Source of the DNA: Parietaria judaica
Lineage: Eukaryota; Streptophyta; Magnoliopsida; Rosales; Urticaceae
Reading direction: 5' to 3'
Length of the DNA stretch: 64,000 nucleotides
NCBI GenBank assembly: GCA_954871525.1
Contig: OX940869.1
Span: forward strand, 23,402,001 to 23,466,000
In this document: positions 42,138 to 54,490 of the stretch, piece after piece
Layout: each line of letters opens with the position of its first letter
Position numbering within the stretch: position 1 is the first letter of the stretch
The notes under the pieces: model-generated
Seen by the model: the letters and a program-made list of their open reading frames with translations, nothing else
Database searches by the model: none
What the model was told of the DNA's origin: nothing
Translations under genes and position numbers: made by a program

Positions 42138-44235
42138 TGGGTCCTAAGAAGGTGGTTGAAAAATGGCAAACAAATTTTCTGGCAAGCGATTCTCCTAAAT
42201 CTATTATAAAACCTAAGGACCTTGTTAGGATTAGGAAGGCGTATAGTATCTCGGAGTCGGTGTCGCTTAGGATTCCGGGTCCTAATGAACATGTAGACGA
42301 CCAGAACCGAGACGGGTGGGTTTGCGTATACGAAAGGTTTTTTTAGTCCGGGGGGCTTAGGTTTACTATTCCTAAGCTTATTCTTAAGTATGTTACCCAC
42401 CTAGGGGTTTCTCTAGGGCAGTTTCGTTCGTATTCTTTTAGGCTATTGACGGCCTTTCTTGTCCGGGCACACGAGACTTTGCACGTGCTTACTCTCGAGG
42501 ATCTGGTGACGGGCTTGGTCGTCAAGGCAAAGGGTATATTTTTCATGTCCGTCAAGGAAGGGGAGATTTGGAGGGTCTGCCTAAGAAGAAGAGTAGATGG
42601 ACCCACAAATACTTCTTTTTTCAGCCTAGTCAGGAGACGTTTGACACCTGGTCGTCTTATGTCAATAGTTGGGTCCATGAGATAGGTAAGGATCTGGGTA
42701 GGAATTCTAGGTACTTTCTAGGTTTTCTGTTTGGACTTCTAATTTGATTTTTGTTTGGTGCAGCTGAGAATCGCGAGAAGCCTAAGTCTCTTCCTATTAT
42801 GGATGAGTGGAGGGCTTTGAAGAAGAAATTCTTCCCACACAGCTCGGAGCTTTGGTCGTCTTTCACACGGGAGATATTCGAGTCTGTAAGAGTTTGGCTT
42901 GAGGAACCCGAGGTAAAATTCATCCCCTACAACAACAACGCTCCAGACCTACTGGGTAAGTTTTTTCTTTTGGTGTTTAGTGCAATAGGATTTTATCTGG
43001 ATTTTTCGGGATTTTGACTAAGTACGTATGTTTTTTATGCAGAAGAAATGGAAGCTGCCAGACCTAAGGGGCTAAGCCTAAGGGCAAAAAGGAAGGTGGC
43101 TGAGTAGGCTGGAGCATCTAGCTCACTGCCTCTAGCTACGAAGAAAGTTACGGCCAACCCAATGGTGGCTGTCAAGGATGCTGGCCGTCAATTGACGGAG
43201 AAGAGGACGGAGGCGACACTTTCCGAGGTTGCCTCGAAGGTGGTCCAGGTGGGAGACATCGTCAATATCTCTGGCGATGGGGAGGACACGTTGGAGGCGC
43301 CGCCGGTGGAGAAGGCGCAGGAAGAGAAAGGTATCCATGTTCCTGTCTCTACCCATCTTGTTAAGGACGCGACCCGTCCTTCCAAGGATGTGGTCCATCC
43401 TCAAAAAGAGGTAGAGGTTGCGACAAAGCGCCCGATGGATGGGGGTGAGGTTGAGGCTCGGAAAAAGCCTACGAGTGAGGCTGCTCCAACAAAAGCTCTC
43501 AAGGCCTCTAAGATGGCAAAGGGAAAGAGCCTCATCGAGAAGTCGACCGCTCCAGGGAATCTTCCCGGAGTAAATCAGGAGAGAAGCCCGGATGATCGGG
43601 CTTGGTGGTTGGGAAGAAAATCGGGGAGACTAAGTCCCAAAAGGCGGCGAAGGAGAATGAGATCACCCGTAAGGCCGGCTGCACTTGGTACGGGGACAAG
43701 GGGCTTCACAAGGCTCCTAAGGTCACTGCCGGTCTTCTCAGGCAGATCACTAACGGTGAGGTCAGTAGGGTCCCAAAGCAAATTTCCGAGACGGGGATCT
43801 ACAAGGCGGTTTCTGCCTTACAATTTCAGGTGAGTTTAGTGCTTGTAGCTTTGCTTCACTTGAATTGCTTCTAAGCTTGGATCCTAATTTGGTTCTAACT
43901 TATTTTTGTTTTGTTTGGACGAACAGCTTACAACCACCATCAATGACATGGTGCTGGAGGCTCTGAACCGAAGGCATACTTCTTCCGAGGCTAGGGCCTG
44001 GTGGTCACGGTCGAAGACCTCCGAGAGAAGTTGAAAAATGCTACTCGGTTGGTTGACGAGGCTGAGGAGGTTCGAAGGAAGGCCGTCACGAACATGCTCC
44101 ATGATGATGCGGCCAAGGGACAGGCCAAAGAGGCGGCCAAGAAGAAGGAAGAAGAGGCTGCCGAGCTAAAAGAGGACGTCTTGCGCCTTACTGCCGAACT
44201 GGCTGAGGCCAGGCAGCAAGCCCAGGACCAAGTGT
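42138..44235 (+). pseudogene. Antisense multi-exon gene of Gypsy element, homologous to antisense gene 1
   Basis: Four exons with proper GT-AG borders: 42138-42685, 42764-42955, 43043-43829, 43927-~44235; the introns are 78, 87 and 97 bp. Exon 1 carries the transposon-type domain (GWVCVYERFF, SFRLLTAFLVRAHETLHVLTLEDLV, then WTHKYFFFQPS after a 1 bp shift near 42570), matching FVCVYESFF / LTLEDLM / WENKYFFV of the gene at 8408-11296. Exon 3 is Lys/Glu/Ala-rich low complexity. Exon 4 is helical (AKEAAKKKEEEAAELKEDV). A TAG at 42344-42346, the shift in exon 1 and another shift in exon 3 near 43600 break it. It is truncated at 44235 against integrase. Confidence 0.72.
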
Positions 44236-46046
44236 CTCTATCTTGGCTGGTATTACGGCTTCGGTCCCATATACCATTGTGAATGGAGTTTCCCCGGTGG
44301 CCCTACGCGGGGTAGTTCTATAAGACCAAAGGACTCCTATGAGCTCGTCGGCCCATCGTCCTTTTTAAGTGTCTAACCTTTCCTTGATTCCATCCACAAT
44401 GACCCGGTTTGCTACCTTGGCTTGTTCGTTGCCTTGAGGGTACCTCGGGGTGGGTGTGTTCAAGGATATTTTCCAATTGATGCAGAAGTCTTGGAATCTT
44501 GTGGATATGAACTAGGGTCCATTATCCACGATAATTTCCTTTGGGAGACCGAAGCTACTTATGATGTTTTTCCACACAAAGTGTTCTACATCCACATCTT
44601 TGATGTTTGCGTACGCCTCGGCCTCTACCCATTTGGAGAAGTAGTCCGTGGTGACTAGTAAGAACCTTTTTCCGGCCAGGGCTAGAGGGAAAGGTCCGAC
44701 TATGTCCATGGATCATTTCATGAACGGATAGGGGACAGAAACTAATGAGAGTTCTTCTACTGGCCGGTGTATGGATGGGGAGTGTCTTTGGCACTTGTCG
44801 CACTTTCTGGCATAGGCTTCTCCGTCAGTCAACATTGTGATCCAGAAGAAGCCTTGCCTTTTAGCTTTGTTGGCCAGGGATCTTCCACCGGAATGATTGC
44901 CACATTCCCCTTCGTGTATTTTGTGGAGTATAATTTGCGCTTCGGTTTTCCCTAAGCATCTTAGGTACGAGCCGGTATAGCTACGTTTGTACAATTTCCC
45001 ATCGATCATGGAAAATCTAGCGCTTTCGATCCGAAATTTCCCAGCCTTCTGCTTATCTTGGGGTTTGGTTCCGGTTAGAATATAGTTGATGATCGGGGTT
45101 CTCCAATCATCTTCTTCAATTCGGATGGTGCAGACTTCGCGTGTAACAATGGGTTCGTGTATTGATTCGACCGAAATTATCCTTTTAATCTCGGGGTCCG
45201 AGGTGGAGGCTAGTCCGGCCAATGCGTCTGCGGACGCGTTCTCACTTCGTGGTATTTGAAGTATTTCGGCATGGTCAGATTTCTTTATTAGATCTTTTAC
45301 TACCGCTAGGTATTTTTCCATTCGGACATCTCTGGTGGCGTATTCGCCACTGATCTGACTGGTGACTAGCTTGGAGTCGAAATGGGCCCTGATTCTACAG
45401 GCTCCTACGACTTTTGCTAGTCTGAGGCCCGCTATTAAGGCCTCGTACTCGGTCTCATTATTTGTCACGTGGAATCTTAGTCTGAAAGACTGTTCCATCA
45501 TTTCTCCCGTGGGGGATATCAAATGGATTCCAATCCATGACCCTCCTTGATTGGAGGCCCCATCTACCTCGAGACTCCATTCTTTATTTTCGTGACCCTC
45601 TTTCAAGCCGTCTGTTGGGAGTTCCATTAGAAAATCCGCTAACACTTGTGACTTTGCACAATTACGAATTTTGTATTCTATATCAAATTCGCTCAGCTCG
45701 ACTACCCATTTTGTGAGTCTTCCCGATTGGTTCGGGCTATGGAGTATGATTCTCAAGAATTGGGTAGTCATGACCATAATGGTGTGAGACTTGAAGTAAG
45801 GCCGAAGCTTTCTCGCTGCAGTGATCATTGCCAATCCGAGTTTTTCTATGGCCGGGGATCTAGTTTCAGCATCCTCTAAGAATTTGCTGATGTAGAATAT
45901 GGGCCTTTCTTCCCCACTGTCCTCTCTTACTATCACCCCGCTTACTACCAAATATAATAATACCGGCTCTCCCAAGATCGGTTTAAAGAGTATAGGCGGG
46001 GTAGAAAGGTACTTTTTCATCTTTTGGAATGTTTCCCGCACTCTTC
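44236..46046 (-). pseudogene. Gypsy pol: RT tail, RNase H and integrase, broken
   Basis: Reading leftward: end of RT (RVRETFQKMKKYLSTPPIL), RNase H (EVDGASNQGG, NETEYEAL, HFDSKLV, ASADALAGLAS), integrase zinc finger (H-x6-H then CDKC at about 44800), and integrase core with DIVGPFP, TTDYFSKWVEAEAY and IIVDNGP (44512-44709). A stop/shift at about 44710 separates finger and core. Further left, the core end and C-terminal part continue in a broken frame to about 44236. The third catalytic acidic residue region is degraded. RNase H and the finger are otherwise one long open frame. Confidence 0.88.
46042..46046. repeat. Target duplication of Copia element (TCTTC / TCTTT)
   Basis: TCTTC here and TCTTT at 57252-57256 flank the Copia element; four of five bases agree. 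Joining the flanks restores the Gypsy RT reading from the thumb region into the RNase H connection. Confidence 0.7.
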
Positions 46047-46563
46047 TGGTGGGAAGTTCATTACGTTTCCCGATAATATTATCACGATTTATGTCGTCAA
46101 GCCGTCTGGTTAACATTTAAAAATATTTAAAGCGGAAAAACTTGTTACCCGTACAACTATTTGAACATCGTATAATAACCAAAATCAAGATCGGATAAAT
46201 TATTACTAATTTAACTTTTCATAAATTCATTATTAATAATCTAGTCTATAGGAAATAAATAAACTGTAAATAAAGGTTTGCATTTATTGACCCAATGCAT
46301 AAGGCCGTACTCAGGTGATGACGATTCCGGATGCACGCTCTTAACTGGGCAAGGCTTTGCCGATGCTGAGGGAAACTCCCGTGATATTCCGGGATATTCT
46401 CCTGGACTCCTCGTACCAAAGTGTGGGTTTCGCCGGCAGGACTCCGTTGCAAAAACTTTAACTGATGGTTCTTTTAAAGCTTTCGGAGAACAACGCCTCA
46501 CTAAGCCGAACCATAAAAGGGAGATCAGAGGCTGCGAAATTCACAGACTCTATAGAGAGAGAG

Positions 46564-46614
<51 letters not shown>

Positions 46615-48840
46615 ATTCTTGGTCTGGGGAAGGTGTGTGAAATATGTAGAATGAGCCTTGTATTTATAGGCTCATGGAGAAGCCAATAAGGGAAGCTTCC
46701 ATGCATGAATTTCGAATTCTATAATGGGCATATATAATTAATCACTCCCAACCAATGGCCAATATTGAATCACCAATGATCCAATGGTTATGATTAATTA
46801 GGGATTTAACCAATTAAGGAAACCATGTATAAATCAATTATTTAATCACTTCCTTATATAAGAGAATTCGAATTCCCTATGTATGCATATGGAAATTTCA
46901 AAATCAATAGTCTATAGATCCAATGATAAGAATTAATTCCATAACCAATCTAATGGACCATATTGATTTAGCATAAAGTCAAGCCTCATTACTTGTTCAC
47001 CAAGCAAAAATTCGATTTCCATTATAAAGAATTCGAATTTTCCATTTCCATAATTAAATAATAATTAATTTCCAATCCAATGGTTAAGATCAAATCTTAA
47101 ACTAATCCAATGGATATAATTAATTAAGCAATTTTGAAATCCATGCTTGGTCACCAAGTCATTTTCGAATTTAGCTTTCCGAATTAATTATCATGATCCA
47201 ACGGTTAAGATCAAACTTGACCGATCTAATGAACCAAATTAATTTCAAGGTTTTCCATAATACCTAAACATAGGTATTTATGCCGCATATTTGGAAAGTC
47301 CAAATCCAAGAAAATTCGTGTAAACCCAACTTACACATTTACTTGGGCCACATTATTTCTACACATTCATATATATATCAAATATATATTTTTATTTAAA
47401 TAACATAAATCTATTAATTATTAATTAAATATTAATAAGAATATTAATAATTAAATCCAAATAATTAAATTATATTATTAACCTCTGATCTCAATATACA
47501 CATTAAATGTCGTGGCGCAACACCACCATTTAAATTCGTGACATGTGATTAAATTTCACATATTTACGAAAACGATCGTAAACTTGGAAATTTTCTAAAT
47601 CACAAACCGTATGTCAAAATGACTCGGTTGCAAAAGCAAAGTCTCTTAGAATTTAATTTCCAACAACTTTGCAGTTGATGAAAAATATTAATTCAACTTT
47701 CTTTTATCAGTTTAAATTTCCAGCACCAAACTTTGGTACTTTTGCCACGTCAAAAATAAAACTTCCAAGGTCTGACACAGACTATAGTTTTATGAATTCT
47801 AAAAATTGATAAAACATACCAAATGTTTAAATCACGTACGTATCATCCGTTCCGGAGCTATCCTGGGACCATGGACCCGTATCACTGAAGCTCCAACGAA
47901 CTGCTAGAGGTTCGTCAAACCTCGGTGTTATTCCACTAGAAACCCGAGGCTGCACTCTTTAGTGATACAGTATATATTATTCCCTTTATAGCAAGGTGTC
48001 CATTGATATGATCAAATTCGGGTTATTGAACTTTCATTTGATGATCCACACACAAGCAGGCGGTTTTTACCGTTTTGTCTCTCATTGCATTTTCATCCTC
48101 AACTCAGTTAGTAATATTGTCATTAACCCACTTATGGTTTCGATTCATAAGTTGCGCACGGGTACCTCTCACTTTTCACCACTAACAATCAAGGGAATCA
48201 TCTTGACTCTGAAGAGAGTTGTGTGTTGTCCGTGTCTATGACCAAGCTACCCTTATCTGTTGACTATCATGTTCCCAAAATAACAGCATTTGGAACGACA
48301 GTAAAATGTGTTCTTTAACATTTAAATCAAAGAACAATCAAGTCAATTGTCCAGGCTCGAGGTCACTCAGGACTTAGATCGAATATCCATTTGATCATCT
48401 ACTAGTGACTCAACTCCAAGTTGTCAGTGACGGTCTTATATAACAACTTTCGGAGTTTAAGTCAGGTCCAGTCCAGTATGAAGCCGCTTCATACTTAATG
48501 CACTTCTAGTGAGTGTGACACACACACTTTATACAGAATAGGATTATCACTTAGTCACATTAATGACCTTATACGATTAATGGGCTCCCACCCAGTTAAT
48601 TAGGTCACGGACATTTTAAGTTTATTTATTATGATTATTAATTCTTACTCACATTGACTGGGTTGTGATAATAATAACATAATTGCATACTTTATGAACT
48701 ATGGAAAAAACATTCTATTTTACTCTACCAAAAACTATAATAAGATTAACATAATAAGTAACATCTTTTATTCAACGACTTTGGTCAAAATCTTTTACAA
48801 TTAGGGAAAAGACGGCTTGTTTAAGGACACATGTCCAACA
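46047..48840 (-). repeat. 3' LTR of Copia element
   Basis: Plus strand TGGTGGGAAGTTC to CATGTCCAACA, 2794 bp. It contains a (TA)n microsatellite at about 46569-46612 that the 5' LTR lacks, and a TATA element at 46661-46668. It matches 54638-57251 apart from small indels. Confidence 0.92.
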
Positions 48841-48855
48841 ATCTCCCACTTGTAC

Positions 48856-49278
48856 TTAAAGAAGATGACCCTTGTGTTTCAGACCCATACTCTCCAGATG
48901 CCTCCTGAATATTTTATCTAGCAACATCTTGGTGAATGGATCAGCCAGATTGTCTCCTGAAGCTATTTTCACAACCCTTACGTCGCCACGAAGTACTATC
49001 TCTCTAATGAGATGGTATTTGCGTTCTATATGTTTTTCCTTGTTATGGTCTTTGGGCTCTTTACAATTTGCCACCGCGTCACTGTTGTCACGATACAGCG
49101 TTAGGGGCCCATCTACATCTGGAACTACTCCCAGCTCTATGTTGAAATTTTTTAGCCAAACTGATTCTTTGGCTGCCTCACAGGCTGCCACATATTCAGC
49201 TTCCATTGTGGAATTTGCTATACAGGATTGCTTTACGCTTCTCCGGAATATCGCTCCACCAGCAAGGGTGAACACTGG
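48856..49278 (-). pseudogene. Copia RNase H C-terminal part
   Basis: The frame reads CIANSTMEAEYVAACEAAKE, then LYRDNSDAVANCKEPKDHNK, then NLADPFTKML and FRRHL near its stop, the standard end of Copia pol. The E and D residues of the RNase H site are visible. It is separated from the upstream domain by the hAT MITE, with target duplication AACACTGG. Confidence 0.88.
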
Positions 49279-49916
49279 TAGGGGTGAAACAGGGTCGGGT
49301 ACCCGGAACCGAAAACCGGGTATCTAAAAATTGATACCCGGTACCCGAAAACCGGGTACCCAAAATCCGGGTATCTAATTTGTGATACCCGGATCCGGTA
49401 CCCGGTACCCGGTTTTGAAATCGGATTCGGGTTTTCAACTGGATCCGGGTTTATACCCGGATCCGTTTGTTTTTCTAGTTTTTTTTTTAAATATATTATC
49501 TCAAAATAAACATTGTCTCATAAATAAAAACATATATCCATTGTCTTAAAATTAAAATGCATAAAAAAATATAGTCTCGTCTTTTTTTTTTCGTTTCCGC
49601 CATCATTTTTTCGTTCCGCGCATCAAGCATCATCAACATCAATTGTAAACATATAATATGACAATAATAAAAAAAAGTATTACAAGTCAAATAAACATGA
49701 GATAAAAATAATTAAAGGAAATTAAAGGAAAAAAAATAATTAAAAAAAAATCGGGTACCCGGTTTCTATGATTTCAATACCCGGTACCCGAACCCGATTT
49801 TAAAACCGGGTACGGGTACCCGGATCCGGAATCCGGATCCGGATTCGGATTCGGGTTTTAAATCCGGATTCGGATTCGGATTTTTACCTAGTTTTTGGGT
49901 TTTATTTTCACCCCTA
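49279..49916. mobile_element. hAT-type non-autonomous transposon, 638 bp
   Basis: A perfect 8 bp duplication AACACTGG (49271-49278 and 49917-49924) flanks inverted ends TAGGGGTGAAA / TTTTCACCCCTA. Both subterminal regions are packed with GGGTACCCGG and GGATCCGG(ATTC) repeats. The middle is AT-rich with no transposase. These are the marks of an Ac/hAT-derived MITE. Confidence 0.92.
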
Positions 49917-49924
49917 AACACTGG

Positions 49925-51056
49925 TCCTGACGTATCTATCATACATAAAGTCCGAGTCAGTGTATCCTAGTGGATTCAGTATTGATCCTGAAAACACTAA
50001 CATATAGTCTCTTGTTCTCCGAAGATACTTGAGAATGTTCTTCACTTCTGTCTAGTGAGCCATACCAGGGTTGGATTGGTACCTGCTAACAATTCGCACA
50101 ACGTAACAGACTTCTGGCCTAGTACACTTCATAGCGTACGTCAGACTTCCCACTGCTGAAGCATAGGGTATGCGCCTCATTGCATCTTGCTCTTGTGGAG
50201 ACGTTGGTCATTGTTTCCTATCAAGGAATACTCCATGTCTGGTCGGTAAATTACCTCCCTTGGAGTTAGCCATTGCAAAATGATCAAGCACCTTATATAT
50301 GTAGGCTGCTTGTGATAAGGGCAGAAGTCTGTTGTTGCGATCCCTAAAGATGCGGATCCCAAGAACATAGCTAACTTCTCCCATATCCTTCATTTGGAAT
50401 TGTGTAGCTAACCATGCTTTCACGTCCGATAACTTTTTCACATTATTACCAATAAGAAGAATATCGTCGACGTACAGAATAAGGAAAATCTCCACGGTAT
50501 CATCATTGAGTTTATAGATGCAGGCCTCAGTGATGTTTTGCACTAATCCATAGGTCGTGATGGTCTCATCAAACCTTAGATTCCAGGATCTGGAAGCTTG
50601 CTTTAATCCATAAATGGACTTGAGTAATCTGCAAACTTTCCCTTCTGGACCCTTTTGCACGAACCCTTCTGGTTGGTCCATATAGATGTTCTCGTCAATG
50701 TACCCATTCAGGAAAGCGGTTTTGACGTCCATCTGCCAAATCTCATAATTGAGACTATAGGCTATGGCCATGAGAATCCGGATGAACTTGTACTTAGCGA
50801 TTGGAGCGAAGGTCTCATCGAAATCAATACCTTTTCTCTGGGTAAAACCCTTTGCCACTAGTCTATCCTTGAAGGTTTCAACATTCCCGTCCACTCCTCT
50901 TTTTGTAGATCCACTTACAGCCAATGGGTTTGAATCCATCAAGTAAGTATACAAGTTCCCAGACTTAGTTAGAATCCATAGATTCTGTTTCTCTTGGTTC
51001 ATGACATCCTGCCATTTCCCATGATCGGTGTCCTTTATAACCTCGTTAAAGGTCAA
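49925..51056 (-). pseudogene. Copia reverse transcriptase
   Basis: 51056-50208 is open: ARLVAKGFTQ-like start (DRLVAKGFTQRKGIDFDETFAP), QMDVKTAFLNGY, YGLKQASRSWN, catalytic LILYVDDILLIGN, SYVLGIRI. A frameshift near 50207 is followed by AVGSLTYAM-type and TRPEVCYVV-type motifs down to 49925. The YVDD core is intact. The region upstream of RT lacks integrase. Confidence 0.9.
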
Positions 51057-51770
51057 TGGATCATCAACGTTATTATCAACACGACAACGTTGTTCTCTTC
51101 TCGGTGCTCATAGTGTTCAATCTAAAGACCGAACCTCCCACTACATCTGAGTACCCAGAGTTCTAATTTGGGACCTGTGGTTTCCTCTATCTGATTATCA
51201 GCAGACACTGTTGATTGTGTAATTACTTAGTCCTTTAACGATTCCTCTAGTAATATTTTACTTTGAGGTTCATAGTTTATCATAGAGTCATATTCCAAAA
51301 GAGTTACTATTGTTGAAAAACAATTACTCTCTTATATGATCATAAACTATATCTTATCCAAATTCCATTAAATTAATAATATAAAATGATTATCTCCCCC
51401 TAAATCATTTCTAAATCATTGTGCTGGTGTGCTAGGAACCGTTGACTAACAGAGAATTAATTTCTCTTTTAGGTGATCACTGAATTAAATGTTCAGACTC
51501 ACCCCTTCAGTATAATTGAAAAGTCATTAGTGATTTGTCGAATTAAAAATTCGGTTCATGCAATAAACTACTTGAACTCACAAAAGTTCTAATTTACTTT
51601 GCATTCATACCATTACCTTGAATACTTGCCAATCATTAGATAAAGTATTCATATCCTTCTCGAGCTTGTATAATGGACCACATACACAAAGTATGTACAA
51701 GCTTTATAGGAACTGTGGCTCTTTAGACCTTTTCACATAAAATGGTCTTTTAATCATTTTAATCTTTAGA

Positions 51771-52441
51771 CAAGATTCTCAAACAGGCAAGGAACTGACG
51801 AACAATCCACACATTGGTCCATCTTGTCTATCTCATCCAAATTAATATGACTATCTTTTAGATGCCTTAGGTATGATCGATCACTTTCATAGTTAACATT
51901 TTTCTAGATGTTACATCCATATTATTCATTAATTATTTCATAATGGTTTGAGCTTGTTTATTTCACCTCACCAGACAATCAATATAAACAACTAGATCAT
52001 CTCATAAATAATAATTTCATTATTATCTACAATGATAAAACTTTGTTTATCATTGTAGATAATAAACAAAATAATAATTTCATAAATAATAATTTCATCT
52101 CATAAATAATAATTTCATTATTATCTACAATGATAAAACTTTGTTTATCATTGTTTATCTACAAGATTCTCAAACAGGCAAGGAACTGACGAACAATCCA
52201 CACATTGGTCCATCTTGTCTATCTCATCCAAATTAATATGACTATCTTTTAGATGCCTTAGGTATGATCGATCACTTTCATAGTTAACATTTTTCTAGAT
52301 GTTACATCCATATTATTCATTAATTATTTCATAATGGTTTGAGCTTGTTTATTTCACCTCACCAGACAATCAATATAAACAACTAGATCATCTCATAAAT
52401 AATAATTTCATTATTATCTACAATGATAAAACTTTGTTTAT
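51771..52441. repeat. Duplicated 280 bp segment
   Basis: 51771-52050 and 52162-52441, both starting CAAGATTCTCAAACAGGCAA, are nearly identical at an offset of 391 bp. The ~110 bp between them consists of further partial copies of ATAATAATTTCATTATTATC and of ACAATGATAAAACTTTG and its inverse. Confidence 0.88.
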
Positions 52442-53008
52442 ATAGGTGGACTTTTGAATTTCCACGTAAGTCACGGGTATAATAAATATTGTTCTTGAAA
52501 ACAACTATTTATTATATTTAAACGACTTGCTCCCACTGAAATAATTATCCCATTACTTTGACTAACATAGTCAACTTATGATTGTCTTCATAATCCTGGA
52601 TTCAGTCAAAGGTTCCAACTTTAACCAATCATAGACTTTGGGTTGGGTGATTATCTTATCTTTGTTCATCTTTTCAGCCATTTCCCAAGTTCAAGAACTT
52701 TCGAATTAGTCCCTTGTAATTTCGAGTGGAAATACCAGCCAGATACAAAAGATAATCAATAAGTTAACAAAATCACTTATTCGGACTTTTATTGCCTTGA
52801 CATTAAATACACATCAGATTATTCTATATATATTGGGATTGACATTTTAGACTAGCATTGAAAAAGAAACTTATTAAACTTTATTATAGGTAGAATGTTT
52901 TAGGAAAAATTGGTTTGAAATAGTTACATTATGCAAACATGTTCCGGGAAAACGTTAACTAAACCCATTAACTATTTCTTGATAATTTAACCGACTGTAC
53001 ACGTCGTT

Positions 53009-53375
53009 GCCTTCCTTAGGGAATGGTCACTCTAGGGTGACTCAGCGGGATCAACCGTGTAGTTTGGTTAAACTAAGTTTTAGTCATAAACTTAATTAAT
53101 ATTCAAAACAAGAACTACCAAAGTTCCCTATGATTATTAACTATCACCATAGACGGTCGGGAAGCACCAACTTCCGTGCAAGCTTCACCCATTATTTTTG
53201 GTTCTCAGATTAGTCTTAGAAACGTCGTCCTTAGGGAATGGTCACACTAGGGTGACTAGCGGTCCATTTCCAAGATTCCTCCGTCCCCATATTCTTTTGG
53301 AACTATCACGGTGTCAAACCTTCCACAAGCACACCTTCCTTGGGGAATGGACACACTAAGATGACTCGAGGCGGT
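53009..53375. repeat. Three dispersed copies of a ~35 bp motif
   Basis: CTTAGGGAATGGTCACTCTAG (about 53015), CTTAGGGAATGGTCACACTAG (about 53230) and CTTGGGGAATGGACACACTAA (about 53339) are each followed by GGTGACT or GATGACT. Spacing is about 215 and 110 bp. In the gag-leader position this may be decayed coding repeat; the origin is unknown. Confidence 0.7.
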
Positions 53376-54177
53376 GTGGTCAGCAGACCGTGTGACAGTA
53401 ATAATGGAGACCTTTTTAAGATATTCTATACTTGCCATTGTTTTAAGAAAATAACGTTTTTAATTTACTAAGTTATAAAAACTTATTATAAACTTCATTT
53501 AATGACACACATTAAAAACGTTTATCTTAAGGCGTTATAATTACCGGGGTAATATCTAATAAGCCTAGTCATTTATTTATTACTTCGTCGGTAGTGATAG
53601 ATCAAATCGTACGCTCTCTAGGTCGATAGGAGGGGTCCTAACCGGTCACCCAGAGGTGGATGGTGAACCGGCCCCACTTTTGATTCCTTCTTCCTTAGGC
53701 AAGATTATACGTTTGAAATTTTTTCGACTAATAACAAATAAATCTTATTTACGGTTCATTATTTATATCTATCCTATACCGACATATTAATAATGACCTT
53801 AACATAGACACTATGTTTCAAGGGTAATGAAAATAGGTTTAACAAATTATATCTATGATGAATTTATAATTATATGTCAATTATACTTTTTCTCTAAGAA
53901 TTATCATTCACATAATTAGCCCATTAATAATTATTTATAAAAATTAAAAATAAGACAATGATATTTTCTTCAAAGAATTATCATCCATATTTTTAAATTA
54001 TGAATTCGAAAAATAAGACAATGTTATTTACCAAAAATAACATCCATATTTTAACTAATTAATTAATCAAACATAATTAATTTAATTCATAAATATTAAT
54101 TCAAAAATAAATTTAATTAATTAATCCATGGATATTTGGGTCGGGTTTAGAAATTCGACCCATAACATAAAATTAAG

Positions 54178-54490
54178 CACGTGGGCTAATCGGGCTGAAG
54201 CCCGGGCCCACATGCCCACGGATTCTCCACGGGCTGGGCCACGAAGGCCCACGGGGCTGCCAGGGCAGCGCGCCCTTGCTGCGCACAGACAGCCCGCGTG
54301 CTAGGCCTTGGCGACGCACTCTGGGCGCGCCCTTTCTCGCTGGCCGAATGGCCTGGGCTGGGTTTACCCGTGGCCTGGGCCTAACCGAAATACCCGGGGC
54401 TGCAGGGCAGCCCCACTTCGTGGCCCCCACGGGTTGGGCTGCCTAGTGCAGCCCGACCCAATACACGATCCGAAAAGTTCGGGTCGGGTA
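54178..54490. other. GC-rich patch in Copia leader
   Basis: About 310 bp rich in GGGCTG, GGGCCCA and CCACGGG runs contrasts sharply with the AT-rich flanks. It lies about 130-450 bases inside the element from the primer site. Apparent frames on both strands are composition artefacts. Confidence 0.65.

Noticed and set aside
44422..44955. Plus-strand frames opposite integrase
   Set aside because: The minus strand carries clear integrase motifs, so these are shadows.
53256..53438. 60-codon frame in the Copia leader as gag
   Set aside because: It spans one of the three AGGGAATGG repeats, has no gag motif and is not open in the other copy.
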